Shown piece after piece: positions 45,502 through 53,874 of a stretch of 64,000 nt of DNA. The notes beneath the pieces are model-generated. The model had not been told where the DNA came from, made no database searches, and saw only the letters and a program-made list of their open reading frames with translations. Both the position numbers and the translations under genes were made by a program. Every line of letters begins with the position of its first letter. Positions within the stretch are counted from its first letter, which is position 1. Source of the stretch: Thermopolyspora flexuosa (lineage in GTDB: Bacteria; Actinomycetota; Actinomycetes; Streptosporangiales; Streptosporangiaceae); the NCBI RefSeq assembly GCF_006716785.1, contig NZ_VFPQ01000001.1, positions 4,898,001 through 4,962,000 on the forward strand, read 5' to 3'.

Positions 45502-46020
45502 TCATCGCGCCCGACCCGCCGCGCCCGCCGGGGTGAGCGCCCGGTCCGACGGCGGCGGCGACGGCGGCAGGCCGCGGCGCGGCTCGGGGGAGATCCGGTT
45601 GAGCGCGAGCACGAGCGCCGTGCCGTACACCACGTGGGCCGCGCCCATCACCGCCCGCCGCCCCGGCAGGTCCCGCGAGATCGGCGGCATGATCTTCAGC
45701 TCCGGGATCCAGCCCTGGTAGCCGGAGACCCAGATCGCCAGCGCGTACGCCACGCCGATCGGGACGCGCGGCCGCCGGTCGCCGACGAGCAGGCCGAACA
45801 GCGCGCCCGAGGCGGCGCCGAAGGCGAAGTGGGCGAGCGTGCCGAGCCCCCGCTCCCCCGGCTTGGGCCGGTGCCGGTGCCCGGGCAGCAGCGCGCGCAC
45901 CACGCGCTTGGGCGGCTGCTCCCGCATCAGCCCGGCGCGGGCCCCGGCGAGCATGAGCCCGCTCATCGCGGCCGTCGCCACCGTGCCGGCCAGGGCGCCC
46001 CGGGCCATCCGGGCGATCAT
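45502..46020 (-). CDS. Multi-pass membrane protein, YagU/DUF6789-like
   Basis: The 172-residue product has four hydrophobic segments (ALAGTVATAAMSGLMLAG, HFAFGAASGALFGLLVG, PIGVAYALAIWVSGYQGW, AHVVYGTALVLALN) and a GLGTLAHFAFGA block like small YagU-type membrane proteins. Function is unknown. It overlaps the gene at 46017-46409 by four bases (ATGA), and that gene follows the alcohol dehydrogenase with one base between, so the three form one operon. Confidence 0.75.
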   Translation of the reverse strand: MIARMARGALAGTVATAAMSGLMLAGARAGLMREQPPKRVVRALLPGHRHRPKPGERGLGTLAHFAFGAASGALFGLLVGDRRPRVPIGVAYALAIWVSGYQGWIPELKIMPPISRDLPGRRAVMGAAHVVYGTALVLALNRISPEPRRGLPPSPPPSDRALTPAGAAGRAR

Positions 46021-46409
46021 CGGGCCACCGCCGCCACGTACCGGAGGTGCTCGGCGAGCCCCTCGGGGTCGGCCACGGTCACGGTCACCGCCGGGTGGGT
46101 GAGCACCCGGCCCGGGGCGAGCGCGCGCACCGGCTCGTGGAACCGCACGCACACGCCGCGGCGGCTGTTCGTGCCGAAGGTGAGGCCGCGGTCGGCGAGC
46201 GACAGGTGCGGGCCGATCACCCGCCACGGCGCGTACGGGCCGGTGACCGCGGCGTCGGCGACGTTCGACGCCGGGGTGCGCACCACCCACGGGCCGAACC
46301 GGATCACCAGCTCCTCGTTCACCTCGACGTACGCGCTGCTCGGCCGTACCCCGATGAGCCGGAGCGGCAGCCGCCACAGGGGGTCCACCGAGAACGGGAA
46401 ACGTCGCAT
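46017..46409 (-). CDS. Conserved hypothetical protein (130 aa)
   Basis: The 130-residue protein begins MRRFPFSVDPLWRLPLRLIG and continues with a beta-rich stretch (YVEVNEELVIRFGPWVVRTP, then GLTFGTNSRRGVCVRFHEPV) that looks PH-like. No catalytic motif or membrane segment is evident. GGAGGG precedes the ATG. It sits between the alcohol dehydrogenase and the small membrane protein in a tight operon. I do not recognise a characterised relative. Confidence 0.75.
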   Translation of the reverse strand: MRRFPFSVDPLWRLPLRLIGVRPSSAYVEVNEELVIRFGPWVVRTPASNVADAAVTGPYAPWRVIGPHLSLADRGLTFGTNSRRGVCVRFHEPVRALAPGRVLTHPAVTVTVADPEGLAEHLRYVAAVAR

Positions 46410-46410
46410 G

Positions 46411-47562
46411 TCATCCCTCCCCAGGCCGCAGCACGACCTTGATCACGCCCGCCTCCTTGTCGCGGAACGCGGTGTAGGCGCGGCTCGCCTCGCCGAGCGG
46501 CATCTCCGTGGTCACCAGCCCGGCCGCGTCGATCGGGTCCCCGGCGCGCAGCACCTCGAGGATGCGGTCGGTCCACCGGCGCACGTTCGCCTGCCCCCAG
46601 TGCAGCGCCACCTGCTTGTCGAACAGGTCGCCGAGCGGGAAGCGCATCATCCAGCCGCCGTACACGCCGGTGACCGAGACCGTGCCGCCGCGCCGTACCG
46701 AGCCGAGGGCGTGGTGCAGCGCCGCCATGCGGTCCGGCTGCACCTTCACGGTCTGCAGCATCTTCTCGGCGAGCGAGCCGTCGGCGTCCATGCCCACCGC
46801 GTCGATCACCGAGTCGCCGCCGCGCCCGCCGGTCATCTCCCGCACGGTCTCCACCACGTCGTCGACCGTGGTGAAGTCGATCGTCTCCGCCCCGTGCGCG
46901 GCGGCGAGCTTGAGCCGGTCCGGGTACCGGTCGATGCCGATCACCCGGGCGGCGCCGAGGTGCCTGGCGATGCGGCAGCACATCTGGCCGATCGGGCCGA
47001 GGCCGTACACCACGAGCGTGCCGCCGGGCGGCACCTTGGCGTACTCGACCGCCTGCCACGCGGTGGGCAGCACGTCGGCGAGGAGCACCGCGGTGGTGTC
47101 CGGGATGCCGTCGTCCACCTTGATCGGGCCGAAGTGGGCCTGCGGCACCCGCAGGTACTCGGCCTGGGCGCCCGGGACCCCGCCGTACATGTGGCCGTAG
47201 CCGTACAGCGCCGCGCCCTTGCGGCCGTGCATCGACTGCATGGTCTCGCACTGCGAGTAGAGTCCCTGGTCGCACATGAAACAGCGACCGCAGGAGATGT
47301 TGAACGGGACCACGACCCGGTCCCCGGGCTTGATGTGCGTGACGGCCGAGCCGACCTCCTCGACCACGCCGAGCGCCTCGTGCCCGAGGATGTCGCCCGG
47401 CTTCACCAGCATCGACGCGCCGTGGTCGAACAGGTGCAGGTCCGACCCGCACAGCCCGGTCGCGGTCACCCGGATCACCGCGTCCGTGGGCTCCTCGATG
47501 CGCGGGTCGGGCACGTTCTCGACCGACACCTTCCGCGGCCCCTGCCACACGACTGCCCTCAT
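46411..47562 (-). CDS. Zinc-dependent alcohol dehydrogenase
   Basis: The 383-residue medium-chain dehydrogenase has the catalytic zinc site (TGLCGSDLHLF, GHEALGVVEEVG), the structural zinc cysteines (CGRCFMCDQGLYSQC) and the NAD(P)-binding turn VVYGLGPIGQMCCRIARHLG. The insert HGRKGAALYGYGHMYGGVPG matches glutathione-independent formaldehyde dehydrogenase-like members, so formaldehyde or a related small substrate is possible. Start is the ATG at 47562. It heads the operon with the two small genes downstream. Confidence 0.9.
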   Translation of the reverse strand: MRAVVWQGPRKVSVENVPDPRIEEPTDAVIRVTATGLCGSDLHLFDHGASMLVKPGDILGHEALGVVEEVGSAVTHIKPGDRVVVPFNISCGRCFMCDQGLYSQCETMQSMHGRKGAALYGYGHMYGGVPGAQAEYLRVPQAHFGPIKVDDGIPDTTAVLLADVLPTAWQAVEYAKVPPGGTLVVYGLGPIGQMCCRIARHLGAARVIGIDRYPDRLKLAAAHGAETIDFTTVDDVVETVREMTGGRGGDSVIDAVGMDADGSLAEKMLQTVKVQPDRMAALHHALGSVRRGGTVSVTGVYGGWMMRFPLGDLFDKQVALHWGQANVRRWTDRILEVLRAGDPIDAAGLVTTEMPLGEASRAYTAFRDKEAGVIKVVLRPGEG

Positions 47563-47847
47563 CCGGCTCGCTTCCTCCTCCCACTCCACGGAGCCATCGG
47601 GGTCAAGAACCGCCCGCCTGGCCGTGTCCGGCGCGCCGTATCACTTCTCCGTCACGCTGCGTGGTCGCCCGGCAGGCACCCGGGTTGTGCCCGCCGCACC
47701 GCGGGGAAAACGGACATCACGCCATCTGTCTCCTTCCCCGTCCGGTAACCCCGCAGGTCAGCGGGTCGACAACCGGGCAAAGAGAAGCTGACCGACACTT
47801 GTAAGCGCTTTGTCCGTCGTTGACCTGCGGTTTCGTACTCTTCCCGC
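47563..47847. other. Divergent intergenic region
   Basis: The region between the alcohol dehydrogenase and the 59-aa gene has no supported gene. A TACTCT hexamer at 47836-47841 lies six bases before the ATG at 47848 and could give a leaderless transcript. No -35 hexamer at proper spacing is clear. Confidence 0.35.
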
Positions 47848-48027
47848 ATGTCCCGTTGGATTGGCGCAGATGGCTGGGAAGTCGAACCGATCCGTCTGAA
47901 CGGCAGCACCGTGCTGAGGATCCGCCACAACGGCTACCACGTCGCCTACGCGCGCAGCATCGCCGAGCTGACCCGGCACGGCATCGACATCGCCGACCTC
48001 GTCGAGGTCGCCGACCTGCCCCGCTGA
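47848..48027 (+). CDS. Small conserved-looking protein (59 aa), unknown function
   Basis: The 59-residue frame starts MSRWIGADGWEVEPIRLNG, continues TVLRIRHNGYHVAYARSIAE and ends IADLVEVADLPR. Its even codon use with strong third-position G/C and a sensible mix of residues favour a real gene. Similar one-domain proteins beginning MSRWIG occur across actinomycetes, as far as I recall, with no assigned function. It is isolated between the alcohol dehydrogenase and cstA. No ribosome-binding site is visible; leaderless start is likely. Confidence 0.65.
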   Translation: MSRWIGADGWEVEPIRLNGSTVLRIRHNGYHVAYARSIAELTRHGIDIADLVEVADLPR

Positions 48028-48224
48028 CCCCGCATCCGCGGGGCCGTACGGCGGGCCCGACGCATGCCCGCGTCCCGCCGTGGCCTTCTCTCGCCCTGCG
48101 CCGCCCGTGCCGCACGGCCGTACCGCCGGCGTGCCGCACCGATGCCGCAGTGGTGCCACAGCGGTGCAACGCTGATGCCACGCTGATTTCACGCCGAGGC
48201 CGCGGCCGTGCGGCGGAACGACAC

Positions 48225-48252
48225 GAGGCCGACCGGAGAACCGGCCGGCCTC
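48225..48252 (-). terminator. Hairpin terminator after cstA
   Basis: GAGGCCG-A-CCGG pairs with CCGG-C-CGGCCTC around an AGAA loop (48225-48236 with 48241-48252). It lies 27 bases past the cstA stop on the minus strand. Confidence 0.75.
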
Positions 48253-48279
48253 GCGCTGTGCCGAAGGGCGGGATCCCGA

Positions 48280-50442
48280 CTACGACGTGGCCGAGGCGGC
48301 GCGGTCGTCGCCGCCGCCGGACGCCGCCGCGGCCTGGGCCATGAGCCGCTTCTCCTCGCGGGTGGCGAACAGGCCGGACGGGGCCACGATCTTCGACTGC
48401 ACGAACGGGGCCTCGGTGCTCGGCAGCGGCTCGGTGGCGCGGATCGCCTTGATCCACACCCGGGCCGCGTCCGCGATCACGATGATGATGAGGATCGCGA
48501 ACAGCGCCGCCAGGATGCCGTCGACCGTGGAGTTGACGACGATCTGGTGCATCTCGTCCATCGACTTCGCCGGGGCGAGGATCTCACCCCGCTCGATCGC
48601 GGCCTGGTAGCGGTCACGCTGCGCGAAGAAGCCGAGCGTCGGGTCGCTGGAGAACACCTTCTGCCAGCTCGCGGTCAGCGTCACCGCCGCGTCCCAGGCG
48701 AGCGGCGCCAAGGTCACCCAGGCCCACTTCACCTTTCCGCTCTTGATGATGAGCGTGGTGGCGACGGTGAGCGCCACCGCGGCGAGCAGCTGGTTGGCGA
48801 TGCCGAACAGCGGGAACAGCTGGTTGATGCCGCCGAGCGGGTCGTTGACGCCCTGGTAGAGGAAGTAGCCCCAGGCCGCCACGACCACGGCGCTCGCCGC
48901 CACGAGGCTCGGCCACCAGCTCACCCGGCCGAACGGCTTCCACAGGTTGCCGATCGTGTCCTGCAGCATGAACCGGCCGACCCGGGTGCCCGCGTCCACG
49001 GTGGTGAGGATGAACAGCGCCTCGAACATGATCGCGAAGTGGTACCAGAACGCCTTGAACGCGTCGCCGCCGAGGAACCCGGAGAAGATCTCCGAGATGC
49101 CGACGGCGAGCGTCGGGGCACCCCCGGTCCGCGCGATCAGCGTCTCCTCCTGCACCGCGTCGGCCGCGGCCTGGAGCTGCTCGGGCGTGATGACGAAGCC
49201 CATGTTCGACACCGCCTCGGCGGCCGACTGCACCGTGGTGCCGACCACGCCGGCGGGCGAGTTCATCGCGAAGTAGAGGCCGGGGCTGAGCAGGCAGGCC
49301 GCGGCCATCGCCATCACCGCGACGAACGACTCCATGAGCATGGAGCCGTACCCGATGAGCCGGACCTGCGACTCCTTCTGGATCATCTTCGGCGTGGTGC
49401 CGGAGGAGATCAGGGAGTGGAAGCCGGACAGCGCGCCGCAGGCGATGATGATGAACACGAACGGGAACAGCGACCCGGCGAAGACCGGCCCGTCACCGCT
49501 GAACGCGAAGTCGGTGAACGCGGTGTTCCGCATCGGCGGCAGCGTGATGACGATGCCGACCGCCATCAGCACGATGGTGCCGATCTTCATGAAGGTCGAC
49601 AGGTAGTCGCGCGGCGCCAGCAGCATCCACACCGGCAGCACCGCGGCGACGAAACCGTAGATGATCAGGGCGATCGCGAGGGCCGACGGGCTGAGGGTGA
49701 AGTACTCGGCCCAGCTCGACTCCTGCACCCAGCCGCCGGCGATGATCGCGAGGATGAGCAGGCCGACGCCGATCGCGGATGTCTCGACGACCCGGCCGGG
49801 CCGTACCACGCGCAGGTAGAAGCCCATGAACAGGGCGATCGGGATGGTCATCGCGATGGAGAACACGCCCCACGGCGACTGGGCGAGCGCGTTCACCACG
49901 ACGAGCGCGAGCACCGCGAGCAGGATGATCATGATCGCGAACACCGCGACCAGCGCGGCCGCGCCGCCGACCGGGCCGATCTCGTCGCGGGCCATCTGCC
50001 CGAGGCTGCGGCCGTTGCGGCGCATGGAGAAGAACAGGATCACCATGTCCTGCACGGCGCCGGCGAAGATCACGCCCGCGATGATCCAGATGGTGCCGGG
50101 CAGGTAGCCCATCTGCGCGGCGAGCACCGGCCCGACCAGCGGCCCGGCGCCCGCGATCGCGGCGAAGTGGTGGCCGAACAGGATCCGCCGGTCCGTGGGC
50201 TGGTAGTCGATGCCGTTGTCGAGCCGTTCGGCCGGGGTGGCCCGGTTGTCGTCGACGCCGAGCACCTTCCGGCAGATGAAGCGGGCGTAGAAACGGTAGG
50301 CGATGGCGTAGGAGCCGAGGGCTGCGCACACCAGCCAGACGGCGTTGACGCTCTCACCTCTGGACAGGGCGAGCACCGCCCATCCCGCCGCGCCCACCAC
50401 GGCGACCAATGTCCAGATGATGATGGACCGAACCTTCTTCAC
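48280..50442 (-). CDS. cstA: Carbon starvation protein A (pyruvate/peptide transporter)
   Basis: CstA-family membrane proteins take up pyruvate or peptides, often on carbon starvation. The 720-residue protein is almost wholly transmembrane (at least 15 hydrophobic segments). Family blocks include FGHHFAAIAGAGPLVGPVLA, MGYLPGTIWIIAGVIFAGAV, CGALSGFHSLISSGTTPKMI and LFPLFGIANQLLAAVAL. The start is the GTG at 50442 with GGGAGG seven bases upstream; the open frame runs further but into the preceding gene. It is co-transcribed with the 108-aa gene, four bases apart. Confidence 0.94.
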   Translation of the reverse strand: MKKVRSIIIWTLVAVVGAAGWAVLALSRGESVNAVWLVCAALGSYAIAYRFYARFICRKVLGVDDNRATPAERLDNGIDYQPTDRRILFGHHFAAIAGAGPLVGPVLAAQMGYLPGTIWIIAGVIFAGAVQDMVILFFSMRRNGRSLGQMARDEIGPVGGAAALVAVFAIMIILLAVLALVVVNALAQSPWGVFSIAMTIPIALFMGFYLRVVRPGRVVETSAIGVGLLILAIIAGGWVQESSWAEYFTLSPSALAIALIIYGFVAAVLPVWMLLAPRDYLSTFMKIGTIVLMAVGIVITLPPMRNTAFTDFAFSGDGPVFAGSLFPFVFIIIACGALSGFHSLISSGTTPKMIQKESQVRLIGYGSMLMESFVAVMAMAAACLLSPGLYFAMNSPAGVVGTTVQSAAEAVSNMGFVITPEQLQAAADAVQEETLIARTGGAPTLAVGISEIFSGFLGGDAFKAFWYHFAIMFEALFILTTVDAGTRVGRFMLQDTIGNLWKPFGRVSWWPSLVAASAVVVAAWGYFLYQGVNDPLGGINQLFPLFGIANQLLAAVALTVATTLIIKSGKVKWAWVTLAPLAWDAAVTLTASWQKVFSSDPTLGFFAQRDRYQAAIERGEILAPAKSMDEMHQIVVNSTVDGILAALFAILIIIVIADAARVWIKAIRATEPLPSTEAPFVQSKIVAPSGLFATREEKRLMAQAAAASGGGDDRAASATS

Positions 50443-50446
50443 CGGC

Positions 50447-50773
50447 TTACCTCCCGTGCAGGGGACGACCCAGGCAGCAGCGCAGGCCGGCGTCCGGCGG
50501 CAGATCGGTGGTGAAGCGCCGCCAGCGCCACAGCGGGCGGCAGTCGATCGTGACCGGCAGGTCGGCCAGGTGCACCCAGGCGAGGGGGTGGGCGAAGACC
50601 AGGTCGTTCCCGAGCCGCCGGGCCCGGCGGGGCAGCCGCGACCGCCGCAACGCCCGGACGGAGAACTCCCCCGCGTCGGCGCAGCACAGCCCGGTGACGT
50701 GCCAGTCGACGAAGATGACCTCGTCCTCGCCGAGCGCGTCACGCGCCGCCGCCGTCAACGTGATCTGGGACAT
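50447..50773 (-). CDS. Cysteine-containing hypothetical protein upstream of cstA (108 aa)
   Basis: The 108-residue protein starts MSQITLTAAARDALGEDEV and has five cysteines: a CC pair near residue 30 (VTGLCCADAGEF), one in IDCRPLW and a CC pair near the end (GLRCCLGRPLHG). The pairs could hold metal or form disulfides. The N-terminus faintly recalls HesB/IscA proteins, but the usual cysteine pattern is not present. It is the first gene of a two-gene operon with cstA, a place where a small YbdD-type partner is more usual, but it is not that family. Confidence 0.6.
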   Translation of the reverse strand: MSQITLTAAARDALGEDEVIFVDWHVTGLCCADAGEFSVRALRRSRLPRRARRLGNDLVFAHPLAWVHLADLPVTIDCRPLWRWRRFTTDLPPDAGLRCCLGRPLHGR

Positions 50774-51104
50774 CCGGGGCTCCCGACGACTCGTGACCCA
50801 GAAGCTAACGGCGCGTTTACCCGATCATGCAAAGATCGAAACATTGTTCTTTCACACGTAGTAACGGTGAAATACAGCCGTTACAGTGACACGACGGACA
50901 AACCGCTCGTACAGGTACCGATCAGGAGCTTTGCGAGCATTGTCCAGGTTCTTAACCGCAAGCGATAAATGTCGCGTTTCCTGAGGTGATCGGCGCAGCG
51001 ATCCTCCCGCACGCACACGGTCGGCGGCGCACCCCTGCCCACCGGCCGCGCCATTTCGCCGCGGGTCTGCGCGGTCCGGCCGTCGATGATTCAGACTTCA
51101 TTCC
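50774..51104. promoter_or_regulatory. AT-richer divergent control region of the cstA operon
   Basis: No gene is supported. The stretch is clearly less GC-rich than its surroundings. GTAACGG (50861-50867) and CCGTTAC (50878-50884) form a 7-base inverted repeat with a 10-base spacer, about 90 bases upstream of the first gene, a plausible operator for carbon-responsive control. The regulator is unknown. Confidence 0.4.
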
Positions 51105-51684
51105 ATGGCCCCCGATCCTTCCGCATGGAACGCGGTGATTTCGGCGAGCGGCGCGATCCTCGCGGTCCTGGCCACCCTCTGGGGCACCTCCCGGCGCGAG
51201 GCGCGGCAGGCGGAGCGGCAGCACGAGCAGGCCCGCGTCGAGGCCCGCCGCCGCGCGTACGGCGACCTGCTCGGCCCGGCGATGAGGCTGCGGGTGCAGG
51301 TCGATCTCGCCTGCAGCGGCAAGCACTACGACCTGGACGCCAAGCTCGCCGCCGTGCAGGAGAACGCGGAGGCGGTCGGGCTGCACGCGTCCCACGTGGC
51401 CGTGATCGCCCCGCCCGCGGTCGCCGAGGCGGCCCGCGCGCTCGCCGCCGCGGCCACCCGGCTGTCGGCCACGGTGCTGCGCAACGCGGAGATGATCTAC
51501 GACAACGGGGCGGACAAGCGCTTCGTCGTCGGCGAGATCCGGGTGCCCCCCGGACTTCACCGAGTACGACGCCTGCATGGACGCGCTGTACCGGGCGATC
51601 GCCGACGACGGCCCGGACGAGGGGCGGTCTCAGCGCGGCCGGTTCCGGTCGCCGCTGAGCAGGAGGCGGGCCTTGCCGCGCTGA
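51105..51684 (+). pseudogene. Frameshifted gene for a membrane-anchored coiled-coil protein
   Basis: From the ATG at 51105 the frame encodes one membrane helix (WNAVISASGAILAVLATLWG), then a charged helical region (REARQAERQHEQARVEARRR) and an alanine-rich helical domain to about residue 147. At a run of six C at 51546-51551 the sensible protein jumps to the next frame (PDFTEYDACMDALYRAIADD...) and ends at TGA 51682-51684; removing one C restores a 192-residue protein. The original frame instead runs on antisense through the nSTAND1 gene. This may be a sequencing error, a phase-variable tract or real decay. Family unknown. Its 3' end overlaps the convergent gene by about 55 bases. Confidence 0.6.
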
Positions 51685-53570
51685 TGCGGGTACAGCCGGG
51701 GCTCGCTCGCCGCCTCGGCGCGGCGGGCCAGCGCGTCGGCGGCGTCCGGCTCCCCGCGCAGCGCCTCGACCTGGGCCGCGTACAGCAGCACCGGCCCGCT
51801 GTTCGGCGCCTCGGTGAGCGCCTCGTCGATCTCCCGCCGGGCCGGCTCGAACCGGCCGACCCGGGCGAGCGCGAGCGCGTGCGCCGCCCGCGTGATGGCC
51901 GGAAGGCGCCGCCGTACCTGGGCGAGGTCGCGCAGCGCCCCCTCGGCGTCGCCGAGGTCGGCGAGGAACTCGCCGCGCGCCCGCAGCGCCTCGGGCACGT
52001 TGCCCTTCGCCGACAGCACGCTGTTCACCACGGTCACCGCGCCCTGCGGCTGCCCGAGCTGCCACAGCACCCGGGCGAGCTCGGTGCGCACGGTGAGGTC
52101 GCCCGGGAGGCGCTCGGCCGCGGCGCGCAGCTCCTCCAGCGCCTCGGCGCCGTCGCCCCGGGCGAGCCGGAGCCTCCCGACCGCGGCGAGCAGCCGCCCC
52201 ACCGCCGCGGTGTCCCCGCACGCCTCGAGCAGCGCGGCCGCGGCGTGGTAGCGGGACTCGGCCTCGTCGGTGATGCCGCGTTCCACGGCGATGTTGCCGA
52301 GCAGGATCTCGGCCTCGGCCCGCGCGCGCAGCTCGTCGCCGGGGGTCACGCGCAGCGCCACGTCGGCGAGCCGTTCGGCGAGGGAGAGCTCCCCGCGGGC
52401 CATGGCCTGCAGCGCGTCGCGCAGGTACGTGCCGGCGTCGGCCGGCTCGGGCGCGCTGGGCGTGACCGCGCGGAGCGCGGGGATCAGCCGCGGATGCCGT
52501 ACCCGGTATCCGTCCGGCGTACGCGCCAGCAGGTGCCGGTCCTCGAGCATGCGGAGCACCGGGCCGGGCACCGTCGCCTCCCCGGCCGTGGCCTGCCCGC
52601 CGAGCACGGCGCGCAGCCAGGCCGCGAGGTCGAGGAAGGAGCCTCCGGTGCGCTCGGCCACCTCGCCCAGCACCCGCCCGGCGAAGTAGGTCAGCGACGC
52701 GCCGACGTCGGCGTGTGCGCGCACCGCGTCCGCCGTGATCACCCGGAGGTCGGGCGGCAGCGCCCGCCACAGCGCCGCGCAGGCCGCCTGGAGCAGGGCG
52801 GGCTCGACCCGGTCGGTGCCCGCCGCCAGGTCCTCGACGATGCCCTCGGCGACGCCGGGCGCGTACGAACGCGCGGTCGCCTCGAGCGGCCGCCGTACCG
52901 CCTCGAGCGCGGCCTCGGGGTCGAGCGGCGCGAGCCGGAACCGGGCGAAGCCGCCGAGCGTGCGCTCGTACGCGGCGAGCTCGTCGAGGTGGCCCTCCCG
53001 GATCGACAGCAGCAGCCGCAGGTCGTCGTGCTCGTCGAGCGCCTCGGCGAGCTCCTCGACGAACGCCCGCCGCCGGCGGTCCCGGCCGGGCGCGTGCGAG
53101 ACGTCGGCGAACAGCTCCTCGACCTGGTCGACGGCCACCAGCAGCGGCGGCCGCCGCCCCCAGCTGTCGGTACGGCGCGGCCACCTGCGCAGGAAGTCCC
53201 GCAGCGACCAGCCGACGAGGTCGGTGACCGGCTCGTGGGGCGCCAGGGAACACAGCAGCGCCAGCGTGTAGGGGTTGTGCTCGGGCAGCGCGGCCACCGG
53301 GAACACGGTGCGGTACGACACCCGGCCGACCGGCGGCGCCTCGTCCCCGGGCGTGCCGACCAGCGGCAGCACCCCGGCCGCGATCAGCGAGGTACGGCCG
53401 GCGCCCGCCGGGCCGTACAGGACCGTCACCCGGTTGCGCCGCCACAGCCCGGCCAGCTCCTCCGCCTCACGGCCGCGGCCGAAGAACCGGGGGGCGTCCC
53501 GGGTGCCGAAGGGCCGGGTCCCCGGGTACGGGGGCACCGTCGCCCGCGTCGTCATGGTCCCGGCCGTCAT
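51630..53570 (-). CDS. nSTAND1-type NTPase with C-terminal TPR-like repeats
   Basis: The 646-residue protein begins with the nSTAND1 signature (PYPGTRPFGTRDAPRFFGRG) and a P-loop read as YGPAGAGRTSLIAAG, where the usual Walker A Lys is Arg (residue 59). Walker B is LLVAVDQVEELFAD. Winged-helix-like sequence (LRMLEDRHLLARTPDGYRVRHPRL) follows, then alpha-helical TPR-like repeats from about residue 400. STAND proteins act as sensors that switch on ligand binding, including in antiphage defence. It lies 106 bases downstream of the FxsA-like precursor on the same strand. The ATG at 53570 has AGGAGG upstream. Confidence 0.85.
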   Translation of the reverse strand: MTAGTMTTRATVPPYPGTRPFGTRDAPRFFGRGREAEELAGLWRRNRVTVLYGPAGAGRTSLIAAGVLPLVGTPGDEAPPVGRVSYRTVFPVAALPEHNPYTLALLCSLAPHEPVTDLVGWSLRDFLRRWPRRTDSWGRRPPLLVAVDQVEELFADVSHAPGRDRRRRAFVEELAEALDEHDDLRLLLSIREGHLDELAAYERTLGGFARFRLAPLDPEAALEAVRRPLEATARSYAPGVAEGIVEDLAAGTDRVEPALLQAACAALWRALPPDLRVITADAVRAHADVGASLTYFAGRVLGEVAERTGGSFLDLAAWLRAVLGGQATAGEATVPGPVLRMLEDRHLLARTPDGYRVRHPRLIPALRAVTPSAPEPADAGTYLRDALQAMARGELSLAERLADVALRVTPGDELRARAEAEILLGNIAVERGITDEAESRYHAAAALLEACGDTAAVGRLLAAVGRLRLARGDGAEALEELRAAAERLPGDLTVRTELARVLWQLGQPQGAVTVVNSVLSAKGNVPEALRARGEFLADLGDAEGALRDLAQVRRRLPAITRAAHALALARVGRFEPARREIDEALTEAPNSGPVLLYAAQVEALRGEPDAADALARRAEAASEPRLYPHQRGKARLLLSGDRNRPR

Positions 53571-53676
53571 GTGCGGTGCCTCCTGTGCTCAGGGTGGAAG
53601 GTCGGCGGAGGCGGGCACATGACGATCACCTGTCTCGCTGCTCGTTGCCGTTCACATCCTGCATGATGGCCGACAT

Positions 53677-53874
53677 CTAGTCCTGGAACCCGGCCACCAC
53701 GTCCTGGCTCGTGTCCTGGGAACGGGCGTCGAGCATTCGTCGCAGCGCCGCACCGAGGGCCGTGGGGTCCGCCGCGTCGAGATCGGTAAGGTCGAGCCCG
53801 GTGAGGTCGAGCAGACCTCCCCCGGCGTCCGAGCCGTCGCCGGCGTGATCTCGCGTCACGTTCTCCTCAGGCAT
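53677..53874 (-). CDS. FxSxx-COOH-like RiPP precursor ending Phe-Gln-Asp
   Basis: The 65-residue peptide has an acidic leader and the conserved leader helix of FxSxx-COOH precursors: GGGLLDLTGLDLTDLDAADP followed by TALGAALRRMLDA. Known members end in Phe-x-Ser-x-x. Here the tail is DVVAGFQD and stops, so the last three residues are Phe63-Gln64-Asp65. Phe63 is the only aromatic residue in the peptide. Aromatic-x-x is the substrate pattern of three-residue cyclophane-forming radical-SAM enzymes, so Phe63-Asp65 is the only such site. The start is the ATG at 53874 after GAGAG; the ATG at 53892 is an alternative. Assignment by leader similarity and locus. Confidence 0.75.
   Translation of the reverse strand: MPEENVTRDHAGDGSDAGGGLLDLTGLDLTDLDAADPTALGAALRRMLDARSQDTSQDVVAGFQD

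Noticed and set aside
51105..53666. A single 853-residue plus-strand frame across the nSTAND1 region
   Set aside because: Beyond about 51.55 kb it is the antisense of the nSTAND1 gene; the translation becomes Arg/Pro/Gly-rich and loses sense, while the minus strand carries P-loop and TPR motifs.
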